Position numbers and translations under genes: made by a program. This document shows positions 16,171-25,351 of a DNA stretch of 64,000 nucleotides, in pieces. Source of the stretch: DATJGR01 sp041739525 (GTDB lineage: Bacteria; Pseudomonadota; Gammaproteobacteria; Pseudomonadales; Azotimanducaceae); NCBI GenBank assembly GCA_041739525.1, contig JBGSNQ010000062.1, positions 1 to 64,000 of the forward strand, written 5' to 3'. How positions within the stretch are numbered: position 1 is the stretch's first letter; each line of letters opens with the position of its first letter. The notes under the pieces are model-generated. The model ran no database searches, had not been told where the DNA came from, and saw only the letters and a list, made by a program, of their open reading frames with translations.

Positions 16171-17273
16171 TGCGGCGATTCGTCGGCCAGCAATTCGCGA
16201 TACAAAACGATGTGCTCGGCGGCGATCACCTTCCACGCATCTTCGCGCGGGATAGCCGACCTCGCCCGAGGCGCGCCCGCGTATCTCGCGAGTGCAGTTC
16301 TCATGTCTTCGAGATCGTCCGGCACTGCGAAGTACACATTGCGCGCGGTATCGTACCCAACGACCGTACGCGAGGTCGTGAGCACAAACGCCTGCTCAGC
16401 GACCGCAGCATGGATCGACGTATTCCAGTCACCGCCACCGAACTGAAAGGGCAGAACAACCGCGTCCGCAACCGCCAACAGCGACGCTACGTCGCGGGCC
16501 GGAAGAAAACCGAGCAGCGTTGCCTTCCCGTTCCACGGCGCGGTCGTCGCGAGGCGTCGGATCGATGCGACATACTCGCTGTCGGGATCGAGCGCGCCGG
16601 CAATTACGATGTGATCGCTGGCAGGATTCGCGATCTCGAACAACTGCTCCACGCGCTTGTGCGGATAAATGAAACCGAAAAACACGATCAGTCGCTGCTG
16701 CCCATGCAGCAGTCGTTGCTTCAATGCGTCGCGGCCGCTCGCGTCGAGTGTTGATGCGGGCAGCGTCGAGGCGCTCCGAACGTAGCGGAACCGTTTTCCG
16801 AGCAAGGCCCAACGCAACCACGGATGCAGCAACGCCCGGTAGTCGGGCCGCACGACGACGAGACCGCCTGATACCGTAGCTTGCATCAGCAGCCTGCCAA
16901 CGCTGCTGCGGCTGTACGGTTCGTGCCACGTCTGCACGACGTGCTTCCCGAGCAATCGCGACAGCCGCGGAATCAGCGCCGGCAACCACTCGCCGGCGTA
17001 GCCTTGGGTCGGATACTGAACGTGCACGATGTCGGGCGACCATTCCCGCAGTGCCCGAACGAAGCGCATCGTTTGAGTCACGCTCCACCCACGCATCGAT
17101 CGAAACACCCGAGCGCGATCATCTTCCCGCGACGCGGGTGCGCCGCGGCACGTCGTCAACACCGCGACCTCGAGTAGCGGATCTGCTGCTAGATGGCGAT
17201 GAAGGCTCGCGGTGTAATCGCCGACGCCGCACGGGTCCGGCGGATACGAACCAGTGACGAGCATCACGCGCAT
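16167..17273 (-). CDS. Glycosyltransferase, GT4-like
   Basis: A 368-residue GT-B enzyme. The N-terminal loop MLVTGSYPPDPCGVGDYTASL is the classic GT4 glycine-rich acceptor loop. The C-terminal half has VFFGFIYPHKRVEQLFEIA and a donor-site region, FQFGGGDWNTSIHAAVAEQAFVLTT. It is encoded between the small methyltransferase (one base gap from its stop) and the GT2 gene, which it overlaps by GTGA. Predicted cytoplasmic or membrane-associated. The strict E-x7-E motif is not clear, so a divergent donor site is possible. Confidence 0.84.
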   Translation of the reverse strand: MRVMLVTGSYPPDPCGVGDYTASLHRHLAADPLLEVAVLTTCRGAPASREDDRARVFRSMRGWSVTQTMRFVRALREWSPDIVHVQYPTQGYAGEWLPALIPRLSRLLGKHVVQTWHEPYSRSSVGRLLMQATVSGGLVVVRPDYRALLHPWLRWALLGKRFRYVRSASTLPASTLDASGRDALKQRLLHGQQRLIVFFGFIYPHKRVEQLFEIANPASDHIVIAGALDPDSEYVASIRRLATTAPWNGKATLLGFLPARDVASLLAVADAVVLPFQFGGGDWNTSIHAAVAEQAFVLTTSRTVVGYDTARNVYFAVPDDLEDMRTALARYAGAPRARSAIPREDAWKVIAAEHIVLYRELLADESPQ

Positions 17274-17274
17274 G

Positions 17275-17988
17275 TCAGGCGGATTTGCGAAGCGCTATCC
17301 ACGCGAACGTATATTCCCTGCCACCTGCCTTCACCACTCTGTTGCTTGCACGCGCATTCATGGAACCGACCAGGTGCAAAGCGTGTTTCGCCGCTTCGTC
17401 AACGAGCTCTTCCACTTCTGCCTGCGAGAAGATGGTCCACTCCGCGTCGAAGAATTTTACCCCGGTCGTATCGATCTTCTCGGGCCAGTAGTCGAACGAC
17501 GCGACGAAATGACCGCCGGGCCTGAGCAAGCGCGATACTTCCTTCAATAGTCGTGCTCGATCGAATCCATGCTCGATCACGGAAATCGAAGTAATCGCCG
17601 AGAACATTGCCTCTGCAAAGGGCGTGCGCATGAAGTCGGTGACTTCATACCGGATGTGCGCTGCATGCGGCATGTGTCGAATGGCAGGATTCAGATCGGC
17701 CCCCGCGAGATTTCGATATCCATCGTCGAACAGCGCGACCAGAACCTCCGACGAATAACAGCCGATGTCGAGGATCGCTTCGCCGGTACCGACGTGCTGC
17801 CTGACGAACTCGATTGTACGCAGCACATCCCAGCTCTTGATCGCATCACCGATCGGCAACCGGGAGCGTCCGGTGACGCGAGCAACGAACCGATCGAACG
17901 GCGTCCGAATCTGCGACAAGCCCAGCCGTTTCAACTTGTCGCGCGCGTTGCGGATCTGAGCGCGATCCTGCAGTACCTCCATCGACAT
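17275..17988 (-). CDS. Class I SAM-dependent methyltransferase
   Basis: A 237-residue Rossmann methyltransferase. Motif I is EAILDIGCYSSEVLVALF (the usual GxGxG is replaced by GCYSSE), motif II lies near LAGADLNPAI, and motif IV-like SVIEHGFDRARLLKEVSRLLRPGGHF is followed by ASFDYWPEK. The acceptor is probably a sugar hydroxyl or a glycan end, given the surrounding glycosyltransferases. The ATG at 17988 has a clear GGAGG site; the frame is open a further 15 codons. It sits between the flippase and a GT4 gene in the same direction. Confidence 0.82.
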   Translation of the reverse strand: MSMEVLQDRAQIRNARDKLKRLGLSQIRTPFDRFVARVTGRSRLPIGDAIKSWDVLRTIEFVRQHVGTGEAILDIGCYSSEVLVALFDDGYRNLAGADLNPAIRHMPHAAHIRYEVTDFMRTPFAEAMFSAITSISVIEHGFDRARLLKEVSRLLRPGGHFVASFDYWPEKIDTTGVKFFDAEWTIFSQAEVEELVDEAAKHALHLVGSMNARASNRVVKAGGREYTFAWIALRKSA

Positions 17989-18076
17989 CAAGCGCCTCCG
18001 CGAGATCCATTGCACCGAAGCCGGCGCGCACATCGTATGTACGCCTTGATCAAAGCGCAGTGACCCAAGATCTGGT

Positions 18077-19594
18077 TCACAGGTTCAGCTTGAACATGCC
18101 CGCGAGTCCGGCGCTTCGCAAGAAGCGACCGGCCGCGGTGCGATCCATGAGCACATTCGCAGCGAATGCCAGGAAGGCGACGACGGCGGCGACCACCAAG
18201 TGCAGGACCGACGAGGAGCCAAGCTGAACAAGCCATGCGGCGCTGCCGACGACGAGCCACGATACCATGAGCGGCACGAGCACATTGCGCATCAGCCACG
18301 CAACGCGAACGCCTTGCATCAGCAATCGGTTCGTCAGCCACGTTCCCAGCACCACGTAGATTGCGTTGAGGATCGCCCACGACGCTGCTCCGCCGATGAC
18401 GCCGTGCGTGTACGTCAGTACTACCGTAATGGGCGCAGAAACCGCGATCAGAATCGCATTGATCGTAAGGGACAATCGCGGTCGCCCGAACGCGAGTTGC
18501 ATGGCATACGGAAAATGCATCACGCCGTTGAAAGCAGTGCCCCAGACCAGCAGCGCAGCAAGCGGCGCGACGTCGGTTGCCGTCTCGCGGTTGCCGGTCC
18601 AAAGATAGATGAGGTCGAACGAATACACTGAAATAGTGGCTGCGATCGGAAACAGCACCGCGCCCAACAGGCGTGTTCCCGACGCGTAGAATTCCGTCAG
18701 TCGCTCCATCTGACCGGTCGTCGCGAGCGCGGTCATACGCGGATAGATGGTGTTGAACAGCGGGCGCAGCAGCACATAGAGACTGTTAGCAACGAGAACG
18801 GCCAGCATGTACTGTCCGAACTGCTCGAGGCCCAGCATCCTGCTCAGAATTGCCTTGTCGAGTTGCAGCAAGACCACGCCCGTAATGGCGACCATGCTCA
18901 TACCCGCCGAAAAACGCCAGATCTCCCTCAACCGCGCCCATTCGAAGCGCGCCTCTTCGGCACGCCCAACGACGCCCCATGCGGCGCGCATCATCACGAT
19001 GGAAAAGACGAACGCGACCACGGCCTGCCAGACGAACAACGCCTGCACCGTCGGTGAGACGAACGCTAGGATCACCACCGCGCCGACGCTCGCGAACGTA
19101 CTCATGGCGATGCCGATCGTGCTGGCGGTGACCAGGCGCTGCGCGCCGATCAGTACACCCTGGTAGAGGCCGAGCGGCCAGCGACAGGCGATGACCACAC
19201 CGATCAGTGCCGTTGCAGTCGCAACCGTCTCGAGCGACAACGTCGTCGTGTTCAACCATCCCTCTGCAATCAATGGAGCGGCCGACACGAAGCAAACGAG
19301 AATGATCGCCGCAGTCGACCAGTAGACGACCGCCAGTGTGCGCAACAGCTGCGATGCAGTGAGCAAATCTCCCTGTGCCGTACGACGTGCAACTTCCCGA
19401 CTGATGGTCGGCCCGAGCCCGAGGTCGAGGAGTTGCACGATCCCTTGCGTGAACACGAGGAAACCAACCAGGCCGTACGCCTCGAGTCCGAGGTACTTCA
19501 GGTAGAACGGCACGACCGCCAGAGTGACGATCGCAGACCAGATGCTGTTCGACAGACCCGCAAAATAGTTGCGCCCTAGTGCGGTGTCCCTCAC
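18077..19594 (-). CDS. Wzx-type polysaccharide flippase (MOP superfamily)
   Basis: A 505-residue multi-helix membrane protein with MOP/PST polysaccharide-translocase character. It opens GRNYFAGLSNSIWSAIVTLAVVPFYLKYLGLEAYGLVGFL, followed by about a dozen hydrophobic helices with few charges between them. Wzx proteins flip undecaprenyl-linked repeat units across the inner membrane. Its GTG start overlaps the Gmd stop as GTGA. No Wzy polymerase or Wzz chain-length regulator is visible in this window, so the export route is incomplete here. Confidence 0.87.
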   Translation of the reverse strand: MRDTALGRNYFAGLSNSIWSAIVTLAVVPFYLKYLGLEAYGLVGFLVFTQGIVQLLDLGLGPTISREVARRTAQGDLLTASQLLRTLAVVYWSTAAIILVCFVSAAPLIAEGWLNTTTLSLETVATATALIGVVIACRWPLGLYQGVLIGAQRLVTASTIGIAMSTFASVGAVVILAFVSPTVQALFVWQAVVAFVFSIVMMRAAWGVVGRAEEARFEWARLREIWRFSAGMSMVAITGVVLLQLDKAILSRMLGLEQFGQYMLAVLVANSLYVLLRPLFNTIYPRMTALATTGQMERLTEFYASGTRLLGAVLFPIAATISVYSFDLIYLWTGNRETATDVAPLAALLVWGTAFNGVMHFPYAMQLAFGRPRLSLTINAILIAVSAPITVVLTYTHGVIGGAASWAILNAIYVVLGTWLTNRLLMQGVRVAWLMRNVLVPLMVSWLVVGSAAWLVQLGSSSVLHLVVAAVVAFLAFAANVLMDRTAAGRFLRSAGLAGMFKLNL

Positions 19595-20676
19595 TCGTGG
19601 ACGTCGCTCACCTTGTAGCCGTGCTTTCTAACGAGCTGGTCGCGTTTCGCTGCCTCGAAGTCGGTCGCGACCATCTCCCTCACGAGTTCATCGAAAGTGA
19701 TCTTCGGTTGCCAGCCGAGAACACGCTTCGCCTTCGAAATGTCGCCCAACAGCGTATCGACCTCCGTCGGCCGGAAATACCGCGGGTCGACGCTGACGAC
19801 GCAGTTTCCTGCGCGGTCGTAGCCCTTCTCGTCGACGCCGGTGCCGCTCCAGCCGATGGGCATGTCCAACTCTCTTGCAGCGGTGTCGATGAATTCGCGC
19901 ACGCTGTGTTGAACGCCTGTGGCGAGCACGATGTCCATCGGTTCATCCTGCTGCAGCATCAGCCACTGCGCTTCGACAAAATCCTTTGCGTGTCCCCAGT
20001 CGCGCTTCGCATCCAGATTGCCGATGTAGAGGCAGTTTTGTTGCCCGAGTTTGATGCGCGCGAGCGCACGCGTGACTTTGCGAGTCACGAAGTTCTCACC
20101 CCGCACCGGTGACTCATGGTTGAAGGCGATGCCGTTGCATGCGAACAGCCCATACGCTTCGCGATAGTTCACCGTGATCCAGTACGCGTACAGCTTGGCG
20201 ACAGCGTAAGGCGAGCGAGGATAGAACGGCGTGGTCTCGCGTTGCGGCACCTCTTGAACCAGCCCATAGAGTTCCGAAGACGACGCCTGGTAGAACCGCG
20301 CCTTCTTTTCGAGGCCGAGGATTCGCATGGCTTCGAGCAGTCTGAGCGCACCGATTGCGTCCGAGTTCGCGGTGTACTCCGGTTCCTCGAACGACACCGC
20401 CACGTGGCTCTGTGCGGCAAGGTTGTAGATTTCGTCGGGCTGGGTTTGCCCCATGATCCGAATCAGATTCGACGAATCCGTCAGATCGCCATGATGCAAA
20501 AAAAACCTCACGTCCTTCTCATGGGGATCGCGATACAGATGGTCGATGCGCGTCGTATTGAAGAGCGACGCTCGACGCTTGATGCCGTGGACGATATATC
20601 CCTTCGCAAGCAGCAGTTCCGCCAGATACGAGCCATCTTGACCGGTCACACCGGTGATGAGGGCGGTCTTGGCCAT
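19591..20676 (-). CDS. gmd: GDP-mannose 4,6-dehydratase
   Basis: A 361-residue canonical Gmd. The NADP site is ALITGVTGQDGSYLAELLL, the catalytic block YQASSSELYGLVQEVPQ, and the Tyr/Lys pair lies in YPRSPYAVAKLYAYW. Also present are FNHESPVRGENFVTRKVTRA and RDWGHAKDFVEAQWLMLQ. It converts GDP-D-mannose to GDP-4-keto-6-deoxymannose, the precursor of GDP-fucose, D-rhamnose, perosamine and methylated deoxysugars. It is the first gene of the minus-strand polysaccharide operon, with an AAGGAAG site before the ATG. The partner reductase or aminotransferase is not in the window. Confidence 0.95.
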   Translation of the reverse strand: MAKTALITGVTGQDGSYLAELLLAKGYIVHGIKRRASLFNTTRIDHLYRDPHEKDVRFFLHHGDLTDSSNLIRIMGQTQPDEIYNLAAQSHVAVSFEEPEYTANSDAIGALRLLEAMRILGLEKKARFYQASSSELYGLVQEVPQRETTPFYPRSPYAVAKLYAYWITVNYREAYGLFACNGIAFNHESPVRGENFVTRKVTRALARIKLGQQNCLYIGNLDAKRDWGHAKDFVEAQWLMLQQDEPMDIVLATGVQHSVREFIDTAARELDMPIGWSGTGVDEKGYDRAGNCVVSVDPRYFRPTEVDTLLGDISKAKRVLGWQPKITFDELVREMVATDFEAAKRDQLVRKHGYKVSDVHE

Positions 20677-20756
20677 GTCAGTCTTCCTTGGCGTCCTGAA
20701 AGATCAATCCGTCACGCAGCGCGCAAACGTGACTTCCATGATAGTTCAATGCAGCG

Positions 20757-21800
20757 TCACAGCCCCCGCACGATATCCATCACGCGTCCTAGAGTGTTCA
20801 GCCGTTCCGCCAGATCGTTCCCCGCCGGTGCCACTCGCAACGTCGTCACACCGGAGTCGCGATACGCCCGAATGCGGTTGCGCACCGCCGCTTCGTCGCC
20901 GAGCAGGTTCGCCTCGATCACCATCTGAGCGGGAACCTTCGCGATCGCTTCTTCGCGCTTGCCCGAAACCCACAGCTTCTGCACTTCGCGGCCGGCATCG
21001 TCCCAACCGCCGCGCTTGAACGCGTCGTTGTAGAAGTTCGTCGTGGGCGAACCCATCGCCCCTAGCGTAAACGCCATGCCGGGTTTCAAAGGCTCGACGA
21101 GCGCATCCATGTCGTCGCCGAACGCTACCGTGCCGCCTACCTGGATGTCGATGTCGGCGAAGTTGCGTCCCGCGCTCTTCGCGCCGCGTCTTATGTAATC
21201 GAGGTGCGCATCGGCGTGTTCGGGCGTGAAAGACGTGCCGAGCCAACCGTCGGCCACCGCGCCCGTGTATTCGAGCGTCGCCGGACCCAACGTAGCGAGA
21301 TAGATCGGGATGTTGGGGTTGCCGGGTTGCGACAAGCGCAGCGCCTTGCCCTGGCCGCCCGGCAACGGCAGTTCGTGATACTCGCCCTTGTACGGAATCT
21401 TCTCGCCCGCGAACGCGAGCTTGATGATGTCGATGGTCTCTTTCATCCGCGTCAGCGGACCTTTGAACGGCCGGCCGTGCAGCCCCTCGACCACCTGGGG
21501 ACCGCTGGCACCCAGGCCGAGCAGGAACCGGTCGTTGGTGATCGCGGCCATGGTCAACGCGGTCATCGCCGTCATCACCGGGGCGCGCGCGCTGATCTGC
21601 ATGATGCCAGTGCCCAATTTAATGCGGCTGGTCCGCGCGCCGAGGTACGCAAGCGGCGCGATCGCATCCTGGCCCCACGCCTCGGCCGTCCACACTGCGT
21701 CTACGCCGAGCTTTTCCGCTTCCACCACGTAGTCGACCTGTTCGTCGAAGTCCCGTTTGCGTCCCGAAGCCGCTCCACCCACGCCGATACTGACTTTCAT
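20757..21800 (-). CDS. LLM-class F420-dependent oxidoreductase (Rv3520c-like)
   Basis: A 347-residue TIM-barrel luciferase-like flavin/deazaflavin enzyme. It opens MKVSIGVGGAASGRKRDFDE and has EAEKLGVDAVWTAEAWGQDA, TSRIKLGTGIMQ with the family's conserved bulge, and LGLGASGPQVVEGLHGRPF. These features fit the F420-binding LLM subgroup rather than FMN monooxygenases. The ATG at 21800 has a GGGGGGAA site. It stands alone, divergent from the CFA-synthase-like gene. Because this genome also encodes F420 biosynthesis, use of F420H2 is likely. Substrate unknown; relatives act on enones, hydroxymycolates or alcohols. Confidence 0.85.
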   Translation of the reverse strand: MKVSIGVGGAASGRKRDFDEQVDYVVEAEKLGVDAVWTAEAWGQDAIAPLAYLGARTSRIKLGTGIMQISARAPVMTAMTALTMAAITNDRFLLGLGASGPQVVEGLHGRPFKGPLTRMKETIDIIKLAFAGEKIPYKGEYHELPLPGGQGKALRLSQPGNPNIPIYLATLGPATLEYTGAVADGWLGTSFTPEHADAHLDYIRRGAKSAGRNFADIDIQVGGTVAFGDDMDALVEPLKPGMAFTLGAMGSPTTNFYNDAFKRGGWDDAGREVQKLWVSGKREEAIAKVPAQMVIEANLLGDEAAVRNRIRAYRDSGVTTLRVAPAGNDLAERLNTLGRVMDIVRGL

Positions 21801-22017
21801 ACGTTCCCCCCACCTGAAAAACACGAAGTCGCGAGGCTAGCGAATCGGCGCTCCGATGGCCACGGCGCGTGAGGCGATCCATGGCCGGATTCGCACGAAT
21901 ACCCGATGAACGAGCACGACGGCGTGTCGGACGAACCCTACATCGGTCTCAGCAAGCTCTGGCGCTCCGGGGTGTCGCGGTGCCATAAAGTATCGTCGGG
22001 TGTGTGCAGAGGTCGTT

Positions 22018-23238
22018 ATGCGCCTCGAGCTATTCGAACGCTTCGTCAAACAAGGCGAGCTCACGCTGGTCGACGTCGATGGTGCGAGACATCGTTTCGG
22101 CTCCGGCACACCGAAAGTAACCTGGCTGATGCGTCACCCGGATGCGCTGCGGCGCATCGTGACCAACCCCGCGCTCGAACTGGGCGAAACCTACATGGAT
22201 GAAGGTTGGGACGTTGCGGACGGCAGCCTCGCCGACCTGATCACCATCCTTCGCGGCAACATGGGCGATCTCGTGCAACGACGCACGATATTCAGCGAGT
22301 TCGCTGCGCTGGTTCAGACCTGGAACGCGCTGAAGGCCAGCCTCAGGAACGTCCATCACCACTACGACCTCGACGAGGAACTGTTCCGCGCTTTTCTCGA
22401 TCGCGACATGCACTACTCGTGCGCCTATTTCCGCGAGCTCGACATGTCGCTCGAATCCGCGCAGATGGCCAAGTGCAATCACATCGCGCGCAAGCTGCTG
22501 CTCGAGCCGGGACAACAGATCCTCGACATCGGTTGCGGCTGGGGCGGGCTCGCGTTGCACCTCGCCGAAACTGTTGGGGTTTCGGTGGTCGGCTTGACCC
22601 TGAGCTCGGAGCAATTGCGCGTCGCACGCGCAGACGCGGCTCGGCGCGGCCTCACGGACCGCGTCGAGTTCCGCTTGCAGGACTATCGCGCGCATCACGG
22701 CCAGTACGATCGCATAGTGAGCGTGGGGATGTTCGAACACGTCGGGCGGCGCAACTTCCGACGTTACTTCGAGCAGCTGAAACAGCAGCTGCGCCCGCGC
22801 GGTGTCGCACTGCTGCATACGATCGGTTCCACCCGGCCGCCGAACTCTACAAATGCCTGGTTTCGCCGACACATCTTTCCCGGTGGTCACATTCCATCGC
22901 TGTCGACGATGGCGGCCGCCATAGAGAGGTCCGGCATCAAGATTGGCGACCTCGAAATTCTGCGGCCGCACTATGCGCTGACGCTGAAGGAGTGGAACCG
23001 TCGCTTCCAAACGCAACGCACGCATCTTGCCGCAACGAAAGGCGAGCGCTTCTGCCGAATGTGGGAGTTCTATCTGGTCACATCGCAAACAGCGTTCGAA
23101 TACGGCGACCTCGTCGTGTTCCAGCTGCAACTGGGCGGACGCGACGCGCCGATTCCGGCGACGCGCGACTATCTGTATCCGTCAGTCGAAGACCTCACCG
23201 CTCCGTCGTACCGGAAAACGAGCGAGTCGAAGGGTTAG
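22018..23238 (+). CDS. Cyclopropane-fatty-acyl-phospholipid synthase family methyltransferase
   Basis: A 406-residue CFA-synthase homologue. An N-terminal lipid-binding domain (RLELFERFVKQGELTLVDVDG) precedes the SAM domain with QQILDIGCGWGGLALHLAE and LTLSSEQLRVARA. Catalytic-region motifs follow: QDYRAHHGQYDRIVSVGMFEHVG, FRRHIFPGGHIPSL, and the C-terminal MWEFYLVTSQTAFEYGDLVVFQ. The family methylenates or methylates unsaturated acyl chains of membrane phospholipids at the inner leaflet. The ATG at 22018 has an AGAGG site. The last 44 bases overlap the convergent glucokinase gene in antisense. Confidence 0.9.
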   Translation: MRLELFERFVKQGELTLVDVDGARHRFGSGTPKVTWLMRHPDALRRIVTNPALELGETYMDEGWDVADGSLADLITILRGNMGDLVQRRTIFSEFAALVQTWNALKASLRNVHHHYDLDEELFRAFLDRDMHYSCAYFRELDMSLESAQMAKCNHIARKLLLEPGQQILDIGCGWGGLALHLAETVGVSVVGLTLSSEQLRVARADAARRGLTDRVEFRLQDYRAHHGQYDRIVSVGMFEHVGRRNFRRYFEQLKQQLRPRGVALLHTIGSTRPPNSTNAWFRRHIFPGGHIPSLSTMAAAIERSGIKIGDLEILRPHYALTLKEWNRRFQTQRTHLAATKGERFCRMWEFYLVTSQTAFEYGDLVVFQLQLGGRDAPIPATRDYLYPSVEDLTAPSYRKTSESKG

Positions 23239-24178
23239 TCTCCCAGTACGCGGCCGCCGCGCCGATCAGCCCGAGTTCGGGTTCGAGCACCAACCGGGTG
23301 GGAATCGCTTTCACGTACTGCGACATCGGTCCGCGCGCTTCGAAGCGTCTACGAAACTGGCTGTGCGCCAGAAACTCGCTCAACTGCGGCAGAATTCCGC
23401 CTGCCAGATACACGCCGCCGGTCGCACACACCGTCAGCGCCAGGCCGCCGGCGGCGGTGCCGAGAAGATTGCAGAACATTTCCAGCGTCTGGTGGCACAC
23501 AGGATCTGCAACGCTCAGCGCGCGCGACGTGATTTCGCTGGGCGCATCGACTTCCGGCGCGCAGCCCCACACTTCGCACATCGCCTGATAAAGGTTCACG
23601 AGGCCAGGCCCGGACAACACCGTTTCCCAACCGACGAAATCGAACCGGCGTATCAGGAATCCGAGCACTTCCAGTTCCAGGGGATCGGTAGCGGCGAGAT
23701 TCGCGTGGCCCCCTTCGGAGGGCAACACACGCCAACGACCGCCTTCGTGCACCACGAACCCCATGCCGAGCCCGGTGCCCGGCCCAAGCGCAGCCTTCGC
23801 GCCGCTGCCGTCGAGCTCCGGTCCGATCGTTTTCAGCACAGTCGCGGGCAACACGGGCAATGCCTGGCCGACCGCCATGAAATCGTTGATTACGAGCGCC
23901 GGCTTGCCCAACGCTACCGCTATGTCGCGCTCGTCGCACACCACGCGGCCGTTCGTGAGCTTGCCGCGACCACCGGCAACAGGACCGGCAATGGCAAAGC
24001 AACATCCGGACAGATCTTGGGGAGCAACGTCACGCAGATAGCGTTGTATCAGCTCCGGAGCCGCATCGAACTCGGCGCTCGGGTAGTCGCGCCGATCGGC
24101 AAGCGTAAGCGACGAGTCTGCGAACGCGAGGCGCGCATGCGTTCCACCGATGTCACCGACGAGCACCCTGCCCGTCAT
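23195..24178 (-). CDS. glk: Glucokinase (Glk-type sugar kinase)
   Basis: A 327-residue ASKHA-fold kinase. It opens RVLVGDIGGTHARLAFADSS (phosphate 1 motif). The substrate region has AIAGPVAGGRGKLTNG and LVINDFMAVGQALPVL, with ALGPGTGLGMGFVV and SEGGHANLA next. All are typical of proteobacterial glucokinases, which phosphorylate glucose at C6 using ATP. The ATG at 24178 forms an ATGA overlap with the upstream PRISE-like gene. The 3' end overlaps the convergent CFA-synthase-like gene by 44 bases. Coupling a glucokinase to a PRISE reductase is an odd pairing. Confidence 0.9.
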   Translation of the reverse strand: MTGRVLVGDIGGTHARLAFADSSLTLADRRDYPSAEFDAAPELIQRYLRDVAPQDLSGCCFAIAGPVAGGRGKLTNGRVVCDERDIAVALGKPALVINDFMAVGQALPVLPATVLKTIGPELDGSGAKAALGPGTGLGMGFVVHEGGRWRVLPSEGGHANLAATDPLELEVLGFLIRRFDFVGWETVLSGPGLVNLYQAMCEVWGCAPEVDAPSEITSRALSVADPVCHQTLEMFCNLLGTAAGGLALTVCATGGVYLAGGILPQLSEFLAHSQFRRRFEARGPMSQYVKAIPTRLVLEPELGLIGAAAAYWETNPSTRSFSGTTER

Positions 24179-25260
24179 CGCGGCAGAATCCGCAACGCTT
24201 GTAGCTCGGTGAGCTGGCGGACGAACATTTCTTCGGTGTCGACACAATCGGAAAAGCCGAAGCGACGCGCTTTGACGGTACTGACAACCGTATCAGGGGG
24301 CGACCCTCCATAGCCGAATACGGCGTCGGCAAACTGCCACGACACGCCGATCAGCTGTTCCATCGAATGCGGTGCGAGACGGTGGCGCCTCACGATCTGC
24401 TGCCACAGCGGCTCTTGCGATGGCATAGCCGCGGCCAAACTCAGCGGCACCGGCTCCGCGAGCGCCATGCCGAACACCTCGGCGACAACCCGGAAGATCT
24501 CCTGCCACACCATTACGTCGCCGTTGGCGATGTTGAACGTTTGCATTGCGCACGCCGGATCTTCGGCTGCCCAGACGATCGCGCGTGCCAGGAGATCGGC
24601 GTCGGTCGCCTGCGTGATGCACGGCGCGCCGCCCGGAAACCGCAACGGCTCGCCGCGTTCGCGCTGCAAGGCCGCAAATACGCCGATTGCGCTCAACATG
24701 TTCATCGGGCTGCCTAGCGCAAAACCGCACACTACCTGCGGCCGCATGATCGAATACGTCCATTGCCGACGCGCACTCGCTTCGATCAGATGATCTTCCT
24801 GATTCCAGTAGAAATTCGCGCCCGGATGGCGCGGTTCGCGTTCGCGACCGGGGATGCGCATCGGCGCGATGTGCGCGCCATACGCCTTCGTACCCTGCAG
24901 CAGCGTCACGTGGCGGAGTGATGGTTGCCGCCCGAGCACTTCGAGCGCGTTCACGAGCATCGCAGTATTCGTGGCGATCTGTTCGGGGTCGCGCCAACCC
25001 GCGATCAATTCCGGCTTCTCGTACAACGCGGCGTAGACGACATGGCTGACGTCGGCGAACTCCGCCGCCGAAAACGTTCGTAAGCAAGCGTCGCGATCGG
25101 TGAGGTCGAGCGAAACGAAGCGCGCCCTCGATTCGAAATCCGGTGGCCGGCGCGATACGCCGATGATCTGCCAGTCGCTGCGCGGTTCGAGCGCCTTGAT
25201 GACGCTGCGCCCGACCAGCCCCAACGCACCGAAGACGACGACCTTTTTGTTCACGCGCAT
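24175..25260 (-). CDS. PRISE-like SDR (progesterone 5-beta-reductase/iridoid synthase type)
   Basis: A 361-residue extended SDR. The NADP site is KKVVVFGALGLVGRSVI, with the arginine-rich GVSRRPP that reads the phosphate of NADPH. Instead of the usual Y-x3-K pair it has LLQGTKAYGAH (K125) and NFYWNQEDHLIE (Y151), the hallmark arrangement of PRISE enone reductases (SDR75U), which reduce activated C=C bonds of enones or enals. The ATG at 25260 is preferred because longer frames run antisense into the divergent LLM gene. It is flanked by an F420-type LLM enzyme (divergent) and glucokinase (coupled). Bacterial members exist; the substrate is unknown. Confidence 0.78.
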   Translation of the reverse strand: MRVNKKVVVFGALGLVGRSVIKALEPRSDWQIIGVSRRPPDFESRARFVSLDLTDRDACLRTFSAAEFADVSHVVYAALYEKPELIAGWRDPEQIATNTAMLVNALEVLGRQPSLRHVTLLQGTKAYGAHIAPMRIPGREREPRHPGANFYWNQEDHLIEASARRQWTYSIMRPQVVCGFALGSPMNMLSAIGVFAALQRERGEPLRFPGGAPCITQATDADLLARAIVWAAEDPACAMQTFNIANGDVMVWQEIFRVVAEVFGMALAEPVPLSLAAAMPSQEPLWQQIVRRHRLAPHSMEQLIGVSWQFADAVFGYGGSPPDTVVSTVKARRFGFSDCVDTEEMFVRQLTELQALRILPR

Positions 25261-25351
25261 CACGTCCCAGGAATTCCGGACGAATGTTAATCGCGATCGG
25301 GCCGAAGGTCGTGCTGCTAGACTCTGCGGCATCCGCATACGGGTAAATGCA

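Noticed and set aside
10940..20676. Complete O-antigen locus
   Set aside because: Flippase and glycosyltransferases are present, but no Wzy polymerase, Wzz, ligase or initiating transferase is seen in the window, so only 'surface polysaccharide cluster' is claimed.
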